Shown: positions 1 through 11,560, numbered from the stretch's first letter. The stretch is 64,000 nt of DNA from Pollenia angustigena (GCA_930367215.1 OV884057.1:252304830-252368829), one strand, 5' to 3'. The notes: generated by a model from the letters alone, not told the origin. Translations and numbers: made by a program.

Positions 1-921
1 CTGCTGGTTTGCAGTAATTCAAATAACGCACATCGTGCTTTTTTATTTATACCATCGTTTAGCTTCGTTTGTCACTAAAGATGTTTGTGTGTTTGGTCCG
101 ACAATGATTGTTTTGGCAAAGAAAAAAAAAAATACAAACAAAAAAGCCAGAAGTCAAGCAATTATTACTCGTGTAGGCATTCAGCAGTTGCTATGTAGTA
201 CAACAAAAAAAAAATTGAAATGAAACTAAACAAGTGATGTCAATTATGATTGTGTTGGTGAGATTACTTTTATCTCTTACATTCGCAGCGGGTGAAATGT
301 GCGGTTGCGAGGACTATTGTGGGGCCTAAATACTGATATTTTCTAAAGAAAACAGAAATAAAACAAAACAGAGACAAAGATAATAAACAAAATTTTGACA
401 TCCAACAATGATAAAGCTAAAAAAAAAGTTATCAGCAGGGCTTTTAAGATCACCTGTAATAAATTCGCCTTGCACAACTATAAATATATTATTTCTGTTT
501 AGAGGCCTCAAAACAGGCCTTGCGATATTTGCGATATTTCCCACTGAATGAGAGTGTTTCTCAGTAAACAATTATATTTTACGCTCGCAAAATGAAAGAG
601 CGTAAGCGAGTTCTGTATGAACAATGTATTGTTATTGTTGTTAATGTTAACAAAGCGTCTCATCGAGTGGCCAATGACTACTTGAATGCAAAAGTATAAG
701 AATGTGTGCCTTTTGACTTTACAAAATTGTGTTATATTGCGTGCGCAACAAAAAATGCAAACAAAGCACTTTCAGTAAAAAACTCACACATGCGTAAATC
801 ACAAGTGTAAAAAACGATGTTAAAGTTACCAACGTTGAACTTTGTTTTGCAGGCATGGAGTTAATGTAAATTTGAGGCGTATGATTAAATCAACAAAAAT
901 AGTGATTTTTGCAGTTCTCTG
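1..921. mobile_element. non-autonomous hAT element, copy 1 (left end outside window)
   Basis: This stretch matches 8050-8280 and 9838-10138 at length, so it is a second copy of the element at 7957-10138. It ends with the inverted terminal motif GTTCTCTG at 914-921, the reverse complement of the CAGAGAAC that starts the other copy. Unlike that copy it has no insertions between about 232 and 600, so it serves as the empty-site reference. No coding region is visible. It is inserted into a mariner relic that resumes at 922. The left end and left target duplication lie outside the window. Confidence 0.75.
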
Positions 922-1264
922 GTGGCCATATTGAAAATAACCTTTTACCGTCCAGTTCCATTACCTCAATTTCTGGTCACAAGAAGTCCGTTTTCATCCC
1001 GGTAATGCGAACACCCTTCACGATAGCTGCATGGCCGACCTCATTTTTGTAGAAGTGCCAAACAGCCACTCATCGAATTTTCATATTTCCTACAGACCCA
1101 GATGCTAAACTTTGGCACAATTTTTTCGGTTGTATTAATGCATTTGTTCGATTATGCTGACCAAAAAAATTACGAAGTGCACGAAAAGCATTTTGATTTG
1201 AACGCCCATTTTCGTAAAGGGCTTTAACAATCTTAACGCGCTGCTTACTTGTGTACCTCTTCAT
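922..1264 (-). pseudogene. mariner/Tc1-like transposase relic
   Basis: Read on the minus strand from the ATG at 1264, the first about 45 residues begin MKRYTSKQRVKIVKALYENG. This is the helix-turn-helix module (DUF4817 type) at the start of many insect mariner-like transposases. After a frame break, the frame near 1060-950 reads like the region leading to the first catalytic Asp block, with motifs such as YKNEVGHAAIVKG and PEIEVMELDG. The middle of the protein is missing and frames are broken. The relic is cut at 921/922 by a hAT insertion. It is not functional. Confidence 0.6.
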
Positions 1265-2120
1265 GGGTGAATTTGTCGAACACTGAAACAAAGAAATGTG
1301 AAATTAATTTGGGCAAAAAACTTGACGTTAAGATGCGACCCACAATTAACATCGTGCATTATTGTTGAACCACCATTGCAAAGAAAATTGGTTAACAAAT
1401 TTAAAAAATCCGAAATCGACTTTTAAAATCAATAAGGTTTTTCATGATATCGCTTAAAATTGCCATGTGTGCAAATGGTAAAACTTGCGAGATTCATTTT
1501 ATGAAGAACCTCTTTTTTGTATAATTTTAAATAATTAATGTAAGTTTGTAAGAAACGTCAATACAAAAATAAGTTAAAAAAGAAAATTAAAAAAATATAA
1601 AATTAAAAGTTGAAATTTGTGATTAAATGTGAAATTTGTTTTTTAAAATGCACAGAGGAAGCCAAAAGAGTATTTTTGACAGTTCACTTGCGGTGTTTTG
1701 TTTTGTTTGCACAGATTGCGAGATTTTCAAGCGATATCATGATAACCCTTTATATATTTTTAAGTAAAAACAAGTTTAAATTTTACCCAAATTACATTAA
1801 TAAAATAATTTTGAAAATAAAAATGACTCAAAAATCGTTAAAACTGGTTTCTGTGTAGCTTAATAACCATAAGAAAAAATCAAAGATTTGTCTAAATTTA
1901 AGGGCTCTTGTTGATGATTCTCTACAACAATTGATTAAATTTTAAATCTTCTATTAAAACTATCATAACTTTAATCTTAAACAAATCTAAAACCACTCCC
2001 AACATAAAGAGAAAAACAGCTGTCAACTTTCGCTTTACATTAACTGAACATATTGTTTTACCCGCACATTCCTACAAACAGATGCACAAATCTAGTAGTG
2101 TATGTATTTGTGCTTTATAA
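1265..2120. other. AT-rich stretch without a recognised gene
   Basis: Long A/T runs and short chance ORFs only. I see no domain, RNA gene or terminal repeats in it. Confidence 0.5.
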
Positions 2121-2485
2121 CCCTGCAAATAAAAGGACTAGTCCAAACACGCGTGTAAAATGTAGCCCACAAGGGACTAGGACTAGTCCAAAAGAAATCC
2201 AAGCGTATGGAAAAAACATTGTCTATTTAACATTAAGATGTCCTAGGGCAGGACCATATAGCCCAGATTTGGACTACAAAGCAATAGCTTTAAAACTACT
2301 CCATGGTATACCCAAGAGGATTTGTTTTGAAGTCGTTTAAAAACAAAAACATGTCGTTAAAAAACGAAGACATGTCGTCTCACCACAAACACTTGTTAAC
2401 AATTACATTGTTTATGCTTTCATTTCATTGGACCAATCCAGGGAGTAGTCCATTTTATCAAAATAGTGCAATATTATTTGCTGGG
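2121..2485 (+). mobile_element. TIR element B, copy 1 (CCCTGCAAATA family)
   Basis: It starts CCCTGCAAATAAAAGG and ends ATTATTTGCTGGG, giving terminal inverted repeats of about 12 bp. The base pair AA flanks it on both sides. It contains several copies of the self-complementary motif GGACTAGTCC. A diverged, inverted copy lies at 8282-8707. A 71-codon frame from 2303 is largely conserved in that copy, but there is no transposase-like domain. The superfamily is not assigned. Confidence 0.7.
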
Positions 2486-3398
2486 AAGTGTCTGACAGCA
2501 CCAGAGTATTCATCCTAAATTGGGAATTTTATTTGTAAAATGGGAATTAAAATATTTCAAAATGGAAAAATTAAATCAAAAATTAATTCTAAATTGCACG
2601 AAATTAATCGCAATACTACCACGTAACGGATTAAGCACGGATCTAAGTAGGGTGGCTTAGTCGAACACTGCTATTTTTAAATCATAAATTGTGCTGTGAA
2701 TTTTCACTATGTTGCTGTACCGATCTGTGTGTTACCAAAGAAAATGAAAATAAAGAAGCAAAAGTTATAGTTGAGCATCTAGTTGTACAAATAAATTGAC
2801 CAAGAATAGTGTCAAAATAAACACAGTTGAACTAATAACTATCCTGCACAAAACCCAGTAGAATATTTCCGTTTCTCAAACAATACAAAATTGTGATGCA
2901 GCAATGTATCCCAATTTAAACACTGTAAAAAGATTATTTTATTCTCTCCGGAGTCTTAAAACTTAGCTATGGGCATCAATGGCAGAATACCGCCTTTCTT
3001 GACTAGGCTCCATGCTTAAATAAACACACCCATTTCTCACAACTGGTTTTGCGAGAATACAAAAAGGAGAATTGATTTCGTTATTTGTTTAAAATATCAC
3101 TTAAGTATATAAAATAACTTTTGATTTAATTAAGACCTATTATTGTTAGAGGGCTTAGAGGCTGTCCCTTTTGAATTTCCACTACGTGACCCCCCTTGAA
3201 CTTAAGGCTAGATCCGCCCTTTGAACCAAAAAATCTAAAATGTCTCCAAAAAAAAAAGAGTGTAATAGAGATTTTTTTGGGATCATATAATCTGCTTTTT
3301 GGAGAATTTTGAGAATGAAACGTATGAATTGAGTGTCCGCCTAAAAAAATCTGGGAACCCTGTGTTTAAGTAAGAAAAAATTACATTATTTAATTTTG
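2486..3398. other. Non-coding stretch with a possible hAT end
   Basis: No gene recognised. At 3158-3225 the reverse strand carries GGGCGGATCTAGCCTTAAG followed by a G run. This resembles the terminus of the Tip100-like element at 12794, so it may be a decayed end of a related hAT copy. The rest is AT-rich with no visible structure. Confidence 0.35.
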
Positions 3399-4800
3399 TA
3401 TACCCTCCACCACAATTAATTGTGAAGAGGGTATATTAGTTTGTCATTCCGTGTGAAACTTTTTTATTATTCATCTCAGACCCTATAAAGTATATATATT
3501 CTGGGTCCTTGAGTAATTTAAAGTCGATTTAGCCATGTCCGTCTGTCTGTTGAAAACACGCTCACTTTCGAAAAACTCAAAAGAAATAAACAAACTTGGT
3601 GTCAAAGTGCTTGTAGTTATCCTAAGCAGTTTGGGATAGAAATCCAGCCAAATCGATTCAATAGGATCTAAGCTATGAATCAAAATGTGGAACCACCACC
3701 TAAAAAAAATTGATAATTTTGTTACAAAAACTAACATAAATGGTGGAAAAATGCACAGAATGATATAAGATTTCGCAACAGTTCGTTTTATTTAACTGGA
3801 AATCACGCTGTAAAATTTCTTGAAGATCCGTCCATGATTTACCCTAGGCCCCATATAAGCCCTACTCCCGGAAAACAGTATAGTTAGCATTAAACCCTAA
3901 CTAACAATGCAATCATAACAAATTTTGGCACGTCACAGTTAAATAGGACTAGAAATGAAACTATTTAGATCGGTCCATAATTTACCATATGCCCCATATA
4001 AAACCTACTTCCGGAAAACAGTTTAGTACGCCTACATCCGTAAAAAATAATACTATCATAACAAAATTTGGTACATCAAAATTTTTTAAGACTGTGAAAT
4101 TTCGTGAAGATCGGTCCATCATTTACCATAGGCCCCATATAAACCTTACTCCCGGAATACAGCTTAGTAAACCTAAATCCGTAAAAAATAATGCTATCAT
4201 AACAAAATTTGGTACATCACAGTTTTATAGAACTAGAAATGACACTGTGAAATTTGGTGAAGATCGGTGCATAGCTTACCATAGGCCTCATATAAAGCCC
4301 GCTCTGGTAAAATAATTAAACACGCGGTAAATTTTCTTCCAGTTTAGCTTCATATGGCCAGAAAAGATGTTATGCAATTTTGTGATATACGGTCCATAAT
4401 TTTCCTTAGATTCCATTTTAGCAGCCTTCTGAAATTTATTGCAAACGCTTAAACTAATTGCATCGCTGTATTGAAATTTATGTTTTTAATACCAGAAATC
4501 GTTCTGCATAATTTGGGATGATTGGTTCATAGGTTACCATGGCTTTTATATAATTTGTTCTCCTGAGAATCATTTAAGTTCAGCTTAAGCTGATATTCTA
4601 CTCAAGCTTTTTGAAATTGATTCTGATTGTCGGTCAATAATTCTATATAGTTCTAAACCGCAACAAATTTTAATGCAGATGTCTGTTTTTACAAAGATTA
4701 TAATAATAAATAGACATCATACAGATATTTCTCCTAAAACATTCGAAGTGTCGGTGGAGGGTATTAAAGATTCGGCACAGCCGAATATAGCACTCTAACT
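3399..4800 (+). repeat. mini-me-like repeat, array copy 1
   Basis: It begins TATACCCTCCACCACAATT and ends CGAATATAGCACTCTAACTT. Near its start are the class hallmarks: a short TA stretch (tatatata at 3490), a conserved core, then GTCY repeats (TCCGTCTGTCTGT at 3538-3550). From about 3830 it contains about three imperfect tandem units of about 150 bp, each with GATCGGTCCAT and TTTACCATAGGCCCCATA. Short ORFs here only reflect the repeat. Related copies are at 24107 and 56609. Confidence 0.75.
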
Positions 4801-6105
4801 TTTTTTTACTCACTCCCTTTTAAATGTTTTTATCTTGCTTAAATGTAGAAATGTTTATGTAAAAATGTCTGTGTATTTAACTACTCCCCTTTAATTAAGA
4901 TGTCCTTTTTTCTGTCAGCTGCAGGTCTTTTGGCCGTATTCTCCACTTGTTTGGACAGATTTTGATGCCGAAGGTGTTTTTTGGGATACTTTTCCTTTTC
5001 TTAGTGCTTTTCATGTACATTTTTTTATTTTGTAAAATGTGTTTTTTCTCGTTCCTTGATGTTAGCTGTAGTAAGTAATTCTTGCTCCTACTTCGAGACC
5101 TAAAATAAAAACGAAAAAAAACTTTGTCCCTTTTTTAAAACGATTCTTGGCTGGAAAAGTAAAAACAACTAAAACTTTTTTTTTTATTTCATCGAAATTA
5201 AGCTCTACAAAAAGCATCCAATACATTAAAACAAGGTGGAAAATGTTGTATTTGACTGTGGCAAGAAACAAGAAAAGATGAAATAAATTAAAAATGACAT
5301 TTTCTCAGCATTTGTAACATATTTTTTTATAAGCCATAAGGATATCTAAAGTTTAAAGAAAGGCAAAAGGACTTTCTAATTTTAAATTATTTGGGCTGCG
5401 TTGTTTAGGTCAGAGCTTAAAAGGATTTTTTTGCGTTTTTTTAATGGAATCTAGGATAAAAAATGAAAGTGAAATTAAGTGAAGTGTGTGTGTTAATTAA
5501 GACATTTCAAATAAAGAAATTACTTATAATAAGCTCATTGGATTTTTAGTCTGACAGCAGTATTTTCACAAAAAAGATTGGTGGGCTAACTTCGAATCTA
5601 GAGATAAAAAACATGTTTTTATTCGTTTCTTACATAAAAAATCACCAGGTTAATTAAAAATCAAAATCAATGGCTGGCAGGCACCGCAGTGGTGCAGAGG
5701 TTATAACGCAAAGAATTCTGATGATGAGAATGTAGTTATTCTGGAAACGTTAATTAGTCTCAACTCAGACAAGAATAAAAATTATCAATACATTTTAATT
5801 AATTTCATATTGTAAAAATTCTTTCCTTCATTAAAAAATAATTAGTGAAAATTCAATTTGATGAACTGAAGCCTAACTAAATATCAAAATTTCAAATCAA
5901 TGAATTTGCAAAAGTGAATGGAGTTATTTGAACGTCGTTTGTATTTTGCTGGTTCGGTTTCACGTATTAGAGTTCAGCAATAGTCTGCCAGCATGCTTTT
6001 GTCTCAAGATCCTTGATAAATTCTTTAAATTTTCGTTGAATTTTGGTGAGCACGCTCCACTTGTTCGCGCTTACTGCACTTAGTTTTTTATTTTTGGAAA
6101 CAAAT
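4801..6105. other. AT-rich stretch without a recognised gene
   Basis: No convincing coding region, RNA or terminal repeats seen. A tRNA A-box-like string at 5688-5705 has no matching B box and is not called. Confidence 0.45.
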
Positions 6106-6291
6106 CTAAATAAAAATGAAGAATATGCAAAGCATATTCGTTTTCCACAGTTCGTCCAATTTTCTCACTGCAAAACCAAAATAATGTAAAAATACATATT
6201 TCAATGATTTTGATGTTGCATATTCAACCAAATATTCACCACACATAAAGCAAAAATAACTTGAATCAGTAACACACGATCTCCCTGACAT
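6106..6291 (-). pseudogene. Cys-rich domain relic of an arthropod repeat-type protein
   Basis: A 61-codon frame with an ATG start (MSGRSCVTDSSYFCFMCGEY...). The spacing FC-x2-CG, then an aromatic-rich YxxYFGF-like stretch, W, and a late Cys resembles the N-terminal Cys domain of a multi-copy protein family seen in many arthropod genomes. The canonical charged segment and second Cys pair are degraded, and the frame ends soon after. No flanking exon is recognised. It is likely a decayed multicopy gene or transposon-carried domain. The assignment rests on memory of the motif only. Confidence 0.35.
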
Positions 6292-7083
6292 GCTTAAACG
6301 CTATTTTTATAAAGATTTAGAATGAATGTGGGCTTCTGTGAAATTGTAGTGTCAGTATTGACTGCTTTACAGTACTGCCAGCATGCGATATAAAAAAGGA
6401 ACAAGACGTGATAGAGCAATTTTTTTGACAGTTTCGACTTCAGAGCACCCAGATTTGTTAAAAACATGCTTCGTTTCTGCAGCAATTTTTTTTTCCAAAT
6501 TTGTAGACCAGTGTAGGCGATAGAATATAATACAGTAAGTGTATAAGGTCATGAATGGAAAATAATTCTGCAAATGATGTTTTGTTTGCACAAATTTTGA
6601 AATTTTTGTTATTTATTACAATAAAGAACTTTGGAAGATGAGAATTTAAATTAATTGACCAAATAACGTATTAACACCATACTAATGATCCTTCGGAATT
6701 TTTTTTTCTAGCATTTAAGTTGATGCAGGGGAAAATATTTACATGTATGTACGTCATTTTACAATTTTAATAATTATATTATTCATGTGTAGATACATTG
6801 AAATTAGTGAACGCTTGATGCCGATATCTGATAGTAAAAGCATTTACATATTTTCTTTTCAAGATATTTATTTATTGCCGGCTCGTAGGATCATAAAATA
6901 TGATTTATTTAGTCGATTTGGTATTAAAAGTCAATAATTTTGTTTATTGCCTTCAATTGATTTAGCCTTCTTTGTAGAGAAAAAGAAAACGTAAAGAGTG
7001 TTTTCTTAAGAAGGATGCCGATTATTTTATAAGAAAGTGTTCAATGTTTTTATTTTAACAAAATTGCTATAAAAGTATAAATC
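6292..7083. other. Non-coding stretch
   Basis: Overlapping minus-strand frames at 6294-6591 show no recognisable domain. Otherwise AT-rich sequence without structure I can support. Confidence 0.4.
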
Positions 7084-7742
7084 GTATGGAAAAACTAGTT
7101 AACTCCACTTTTTGTGAAAATTAAAATAACGCCAAAAATAAAAAGCGTTTTTCATTTACTATCATTCTGGCAGATCGAAATTTCGATACATGTAGTTTCT
7201 CATTTAATAGTTATTTGAAAAAAGAAAATCAGAAAAATATCAATTTTTATGTAAAAACTAGATAACTCCATGCATTTTTTGAAAAAACAAGTTAACTTTA
7301 TAGTCTCTAAGAAAACAGACAAATTAGAAGTTTAAAACGGTGTTGTTTCGAAAACTTAGAGACAAAGAGCGATATAGAGCAAATTCGGGTCAAAATGTTG
7401 AGCCTAAAAATTGCAACTATAGAGAATTCAAAGAATATATTTATGCATTCTTAATAAGCATATTATATCTTTTCTGCAGTTTTTGGTTCATAGAATTCGA
7501 CTGCCAAAAACCCAAAATCTTTCCGAGCAATAGTTTTTAGCCCACACCGTACTCTATGTGGTACAGTAACTTTGAAAAAGGTTTTAACTTACTAATTTTT
7601 TTCTTTTGCAAAGATAATATCAAGGTGCTTTTACGTACAAAAATGTTATCCAGTTTTTTTTTTCTAAGAATAAATATATAAATTTGAATCTGGAAGACAA
7701 ACAATCTTTATTCAAAAATGTAGTTACCTAGTTTTTATATAC
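7084..7742. mobile_element. TIR element D, copy 1
   Basis: The left end GTATGGAAAAACTAGTTAAC and the reverse complement of the right end (GTATATAAAAACTAGGTAAC) form imperfect inverted repeats. The same right-end sequence, followed by CGGCCACAGA, occurs at 11355-11380. No protein domain is visible inside. Boundaries are approximate because the target duplication is not clear. Confidence 0.5.
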
Positions 7743-7778
7743 GGCCACAGATTTCTTAAAATAAAAACAAATTAACTG

Positions 7779-7910
7779 CCTGGCACATGATGTCGACAAG
7801 AACATTTCTTTCGTATATTTATATTGAAAACAAAAAGAATTTTAGTTTTTTATTTTTGTTTTAAATATAAATATGCGAAAGAAATATTCTTGTCGACATT
7901 GTGAGCCTGG
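7779..7910. mobile_element. Palindromic MITE (about 130 bp)
   Basis: The two halves pair over about 50 bp. The left half runs CCTGGCACATGATGTCGAC onward, and the right half is its near reverse complement ending GTCGACATTGTGAGCCTGG. The end motif resembles that of the element at 17978 (CCTGGCCCACGATATCGA), which suggests one family. Confidence 0.6.
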
Positions 7911-8281
7911 TTGTAAATTTCTTTACTTTTAGATTAATCTAAGAACATATTCATATCAGAGAACAGCTTTATACGATTGAAAAAAAATCGCATTTAATCA
8001 ACGACAACAAATACACTCGCTTACGGTCATACAGTCAAACTTGCGCAACCGCAAATATTCGCTGCTGGTTTAAAGTCATTCAAATAACGCACATCGTGCT
8101 TTGTTATTTATACAATCGTTACCTTCGTTTTTTAATAAAGATGTTTGAGTGTTCGGTACGACAATGATTTTTTTGGTAAAGAAAAAAAAATACAAACAAA
8201 AAAGCCTGAAATGAAACAATCATTACTCATGAAGATATTCAGCAGCAACTATGTAGTAAAAGAAAAAAAAATTGAAATGAA

Positions 8282-8707
8282 CCCTGCAAATAAAATTGGA
8301 CCACCTGACCCATTTTGATAAAATGGACTACTCCATGGACTAGTCCGATGTAATGCAAGCATGGACCATGTCATTGTTAAAAAGTGTTTGTAGTGAGACG
8401 ACATGTCTTCGTTTTTTAACGACATGCTTTCGTTTTTAAACGACTTCAAAACTAATCCTCTTGAGTATACCATGGAGTAGTTTTAAAACTACTCCTAAGT
8501 GGTCCAAAGGTGGGTTATATACCATGGAGTAGTTTTAAAACTACTCCTTAGTGGTCCAAAGGTGGGTTATATGGTCCTCTCCTAGGACATCGTAATGTTA
8601 AATAGACCAGGTTTTTTCCATACGTTTGGGTTACTTTTGGACTAGTCCTGGTCCCTTGTGGACTACTCTTTACACGCGTGTTTGGACTGGTCCTATTATT
8701 TGCAGGG
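8282..8707 (-). mobile_element. TIR element B, copy 2 (inverted), nested in the hAT element
   Basis: It starts CCCTGCAAATAAAATTGG and ends CCTATTATTTGCAGGG. It is the reverse-oriented relative of 2121-2485 and splits a hAT sequence that is continuous in copy 1 (about position 230). It is longer than its relative partly because about 53 bp around ACCATGGAGTAGTTTT are tandemly duplicated at 8468-8571. GGACTAGTCC-type palindromes recur. Confidence 0.75.
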
Positions 8708-8790
8708 AAACTAAACACACATACATATGTAGGTACACACAATTTCCATAGAAACAGACTTTTTTTTTCATTTTAAAAAGTACAGTAGTA

Positions 8791-9819
8791 CCCAGCGGGA
8801 AAAAAAGGAGTACGGAGGCCTTCTCGCTCCATTCCATACTCATATCTTTTTTATACGCGTTGTCATTGCGGAGAAGGCCTTCCGCCTTCCGCCTTCCTTT
8901 CTTCCCCAGAGCTTCTTAAAGGTCTTCAAATAAATGGCTCTTAGAAGGCTTTCCAGAGAATGACTGTCAAAAGACCTTAGCAAAAAGGTTATCTTGAAGG
9001 GTTTTTAAGAAAGATATGTTAAAAGGACTTTCAATTATTGGCTCTTAATAAAAGGCCTTTCAGACCATCCTTCTACAAATGCATTAAAGGTCATATTGAA
9101 GGGCTTTCAGTCTAAAACATTAAGGAATGTTTCCTTACAAATGAAATTAGAAGACTGAATAGGTTTCATGTACATATCAGATCTCCAATATAGAAAATGA
9201 ACACTTAACTTTTTATATATGTATGTATGTATACCTATTTTACAAACGTACATATGTATGTTTATATATTTTATTAAACTTATTGTAGTTTAATAAAACA
9301 TGTGAAACCTATTTTTTTATTGAAATAATCAAATTTGCTAAATATTGTAAAATAGATTGTAAATAAAATAAAGCTTTTAAGCACAAGTACCTATGTATCT
9401 TCCTTAATGAACAAAACTCAACTAAAATGATTTTCATTATTGTTTTTATTTTGTATTTTAATATGCACCTACTTTGTTACTTTGTTTTTATAACGGGATC
9501 TGAATTCTTTCGCTTTGGCGAAAAAAACAAAACAAAAAATTTTACTCTTTCTCTTTTCAACTTCAACTTAAATGATTTACAACATATGTTACTTTGTTTT
9601 TGTAAAGGGATCTGAATTCTTTTGCTTTTGCTTGTGCAAAAAAACAAAACAAAAAATGTTACTCCTTCTTTTCTCGCTTCTCATAGAAGCGAGTGTGGAG
9701 GCCTTCTATGAGGCATTCTTTTGCAGTTACGTAAGAATAGTAGTTAAATCAAAATATTGTTTAAGCAGGCCTTTAAAAAAGGTCTGAAGTAAGAAGGTCT
9801 TCTGAGTTTTCCCGCTGGG
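8791..9819. mobile_element. TIR element C (CCCAGCGGG ends), nested
   Basis: It starts CCCAGCGGGAAAA and ends TTTTCCCGCTGGG. TAGTA flanks it on both sides, though this lies in a (TAG)n context. It contains an internal direct repeat of about 112 bp (9476-9669). No protein domain is seen. It lies in the part of the hAT copy that has no counterpart in copy 1. Confidence 0.7.
9476..9669 (+). repeat. Two direct repeats, period about 112 bp
   Basis: GTTACTTTGTTTTTATAAC followed by GGGATCTGAATTCTTT recurs with few changes at 9476 and 9588, inside TIR element C. Confidence 0.7.
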
Positions 9820-10138
9820 TAGTAGTAGTAGGTATGTACAATGTATTCTTGTTATTGTTGTTAATTTGGAAAAAGCGTCTCATCGAGTGGTTTATTGTTG
9901 TTGTTAATGTAAACAAAAGTATAAGAATGTGTTCTTTTGAATTTACTCACGCTCACGCAATAGAGCAACAAAAATGCAAATAAAGCACTTTCAATAAAAA
10001 ACGAATAAATGCAAAAATAAAATGTGTACGAAAGGATGTAAAAATTACCAACGTTGAACTTTGTTTTGCAAGCAAAGAATGAATGTAAATTTTAGCGTAT
10101 GAATAAATCAAGAAAAATAGTGATTTTGAGGTTCTCTG

Positions 10139-11013
10139 ATTCATATATACGATATTTAATACTAATAAAATTTTTATATAATAACATTATTTTTTTCTGC
10201 AATCTTGACGATCTTCTCAATGTTAAATGTTCATCAATAAATCTTCTCTTGAGCTTTTTCCGGCTTGATTTCAGTTTGTTTTCTGAAGTATTTATTTCTT
10301 AATTTACGAGTTCTTCGTCCGATTTCTCGATCACGTTTTGCTTCCGGATTGTTGATTTTCTTGAGTTGATTTTAAAATTTTTTTGCACGCACGTTAAACT
10401 ATTACATTTACTTTTATGTTTTTGTTAAAACTTTGATATTGTTACAAGTAGAACTGTTGCTTATAAGTCTTATACGTTTAACAGTTTTATTTGGTTTAAT
10501 ATCTTTAGTTTTTCTAAGATATTTATGGATGAAGTTTCCTGATGATCTAGCCTAAGCAACCAGTGAATGCGCATGGGAATAGCTTATCCCATCAACAATA
10601 AATTTTCAGTGTTTTTATCAAGAATAAAAATTGGGAATTAAGCACGGATGATAAAATCTTTTAAATTTTATGAAAAACATAAAAAACAAAATAGAAGCCT
10701 AAGACATTGTTTTTGGTCAGCTAAACTAAAAAGCTAAAAACGATCTTATTACCAAATTTAGTATACAAATTTAACGGAACACCTTTTGTTTAAAATTTTA
10801 ATATTTATTAAAATAAAATTAACCACAAAGTCAATAGCTGTTGTTCAGGTTCAACCTATGTTAAACCGAGTATAACCTTAATCCACGTCTCAAAAAATGG
10901 CCAATTAATTTCATAAAATCAAGAAGAGTAAACCTTTTAATTATGTTTATGCATAAAAACAGACAAAAACTCAGTTTATGTTTTGATTTATAATCATAAA
11001 AGAAAAAAAATAT
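10139..11013. other. Non-coding stretch
   Basis: No recognised gene. A short basic minus-strand open frame at about 10203-10370 lacks a start codon and any known domain. Confidence 0.4.
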
Positions 11014-11370
11014 TTTTTGGAAAAACTGGATAACTCCATTTATTCGTAGAAAAAACGGGTAAATTAACGTGCTGAGTCAAAAAATTAATGTTTTTCCACA
11101 AATCATTACTTAAGTTGCCTTATTCCGTAAAATATCAATATAATTTATGAAAAAAAAATTTTTTAAAAAAAACAAGATAAGTGACATTGATTTTCGGTTT
11201 TAATGTCCAGAAATAAGTTTAATGGAACCAGAAATGTTAAACATAATTTAAAATTATGTTTTGTGAAATGCGCATGCATATTAACATAAATTCAAATTAA
11301 ATAATTTGCAAAACATGTTTAAAACTTTAAGTGTGTTTTCAAAAAATGGAGTTATCTAGTTTTTCCATAC
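11014..11370. mobile_element. TIR element D, copy 2
   Basis: The left end GGAAAAACTGGATAACTCCA and the right end (reverse complement GTATGGAAAAACTAGATAAC) pair as inverted repeats. They match those of 7084-7742, and the right flank CGGCCACAGA is shared too. The interior is AT-rich without coding capacity. Confidence 0.5.
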
Positions 11371-11396
11371 GGCCACAGAAATATGAATTTTAAAAT

Positions 11397-11560
11397 TGGG
11401 TTCCCAGGCTAGATGGTAGTATATCAGTGTGAGGGTTGCGGTTTCGATTTCCGCCAAACCCTCTGATCTGTTTTACCACAACGAGCTGAAGGTCAGTGTT
11501 ACCATTGTTGGAATATAATTTGCAATTGTATTTAAAGAATAAAACAAATGCTTTTTCAGA
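11397..11560 (+). repeat. Possible tRNA-derived SINE
   Basis: GGCTAGATGGTAGTATATCAG resembles a Pol III A box and GGTTTCGATTTCC an imperfect B box about 35 nt later, followed by an AT-rich tail. No complete cloverleaf could be drawn by eye, so this is not called as a tRNA. Confidence 0.3.

Larger units (their letters stand above)
7957..10138. mobile_element. non-autonomous hAT element, copy 2, with nested insertions
   Basis: It starts CAGAGAAC and ends GTTCTCTG. Perfect 8-bp duplications ATTCATAT flank it at 7949-7956 and 10139-10146, which is diagnostic of hAT transposition. The sequence matches copy 1 (1-921) outside two nested TIR elements at 8282-8707 and 8791-9819. No transposase is present. 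Confidence 0.85.

Noticed and set aside
3989..4315. 108-codon ORF with similar repeated peptide
   Set aside because: Same repeat family as above.
5680..5740. tRNA-like GCAGTGGTGCAGAGGTTA
   Set aside because: Only an A-box resemblance; no B box and no cloverleaf.
10203..10370. Basic minus-strand open frame (KRDREIGRRTRKLRNKYFRK)
   Set aside because: No ATG, short, no recognised domain.
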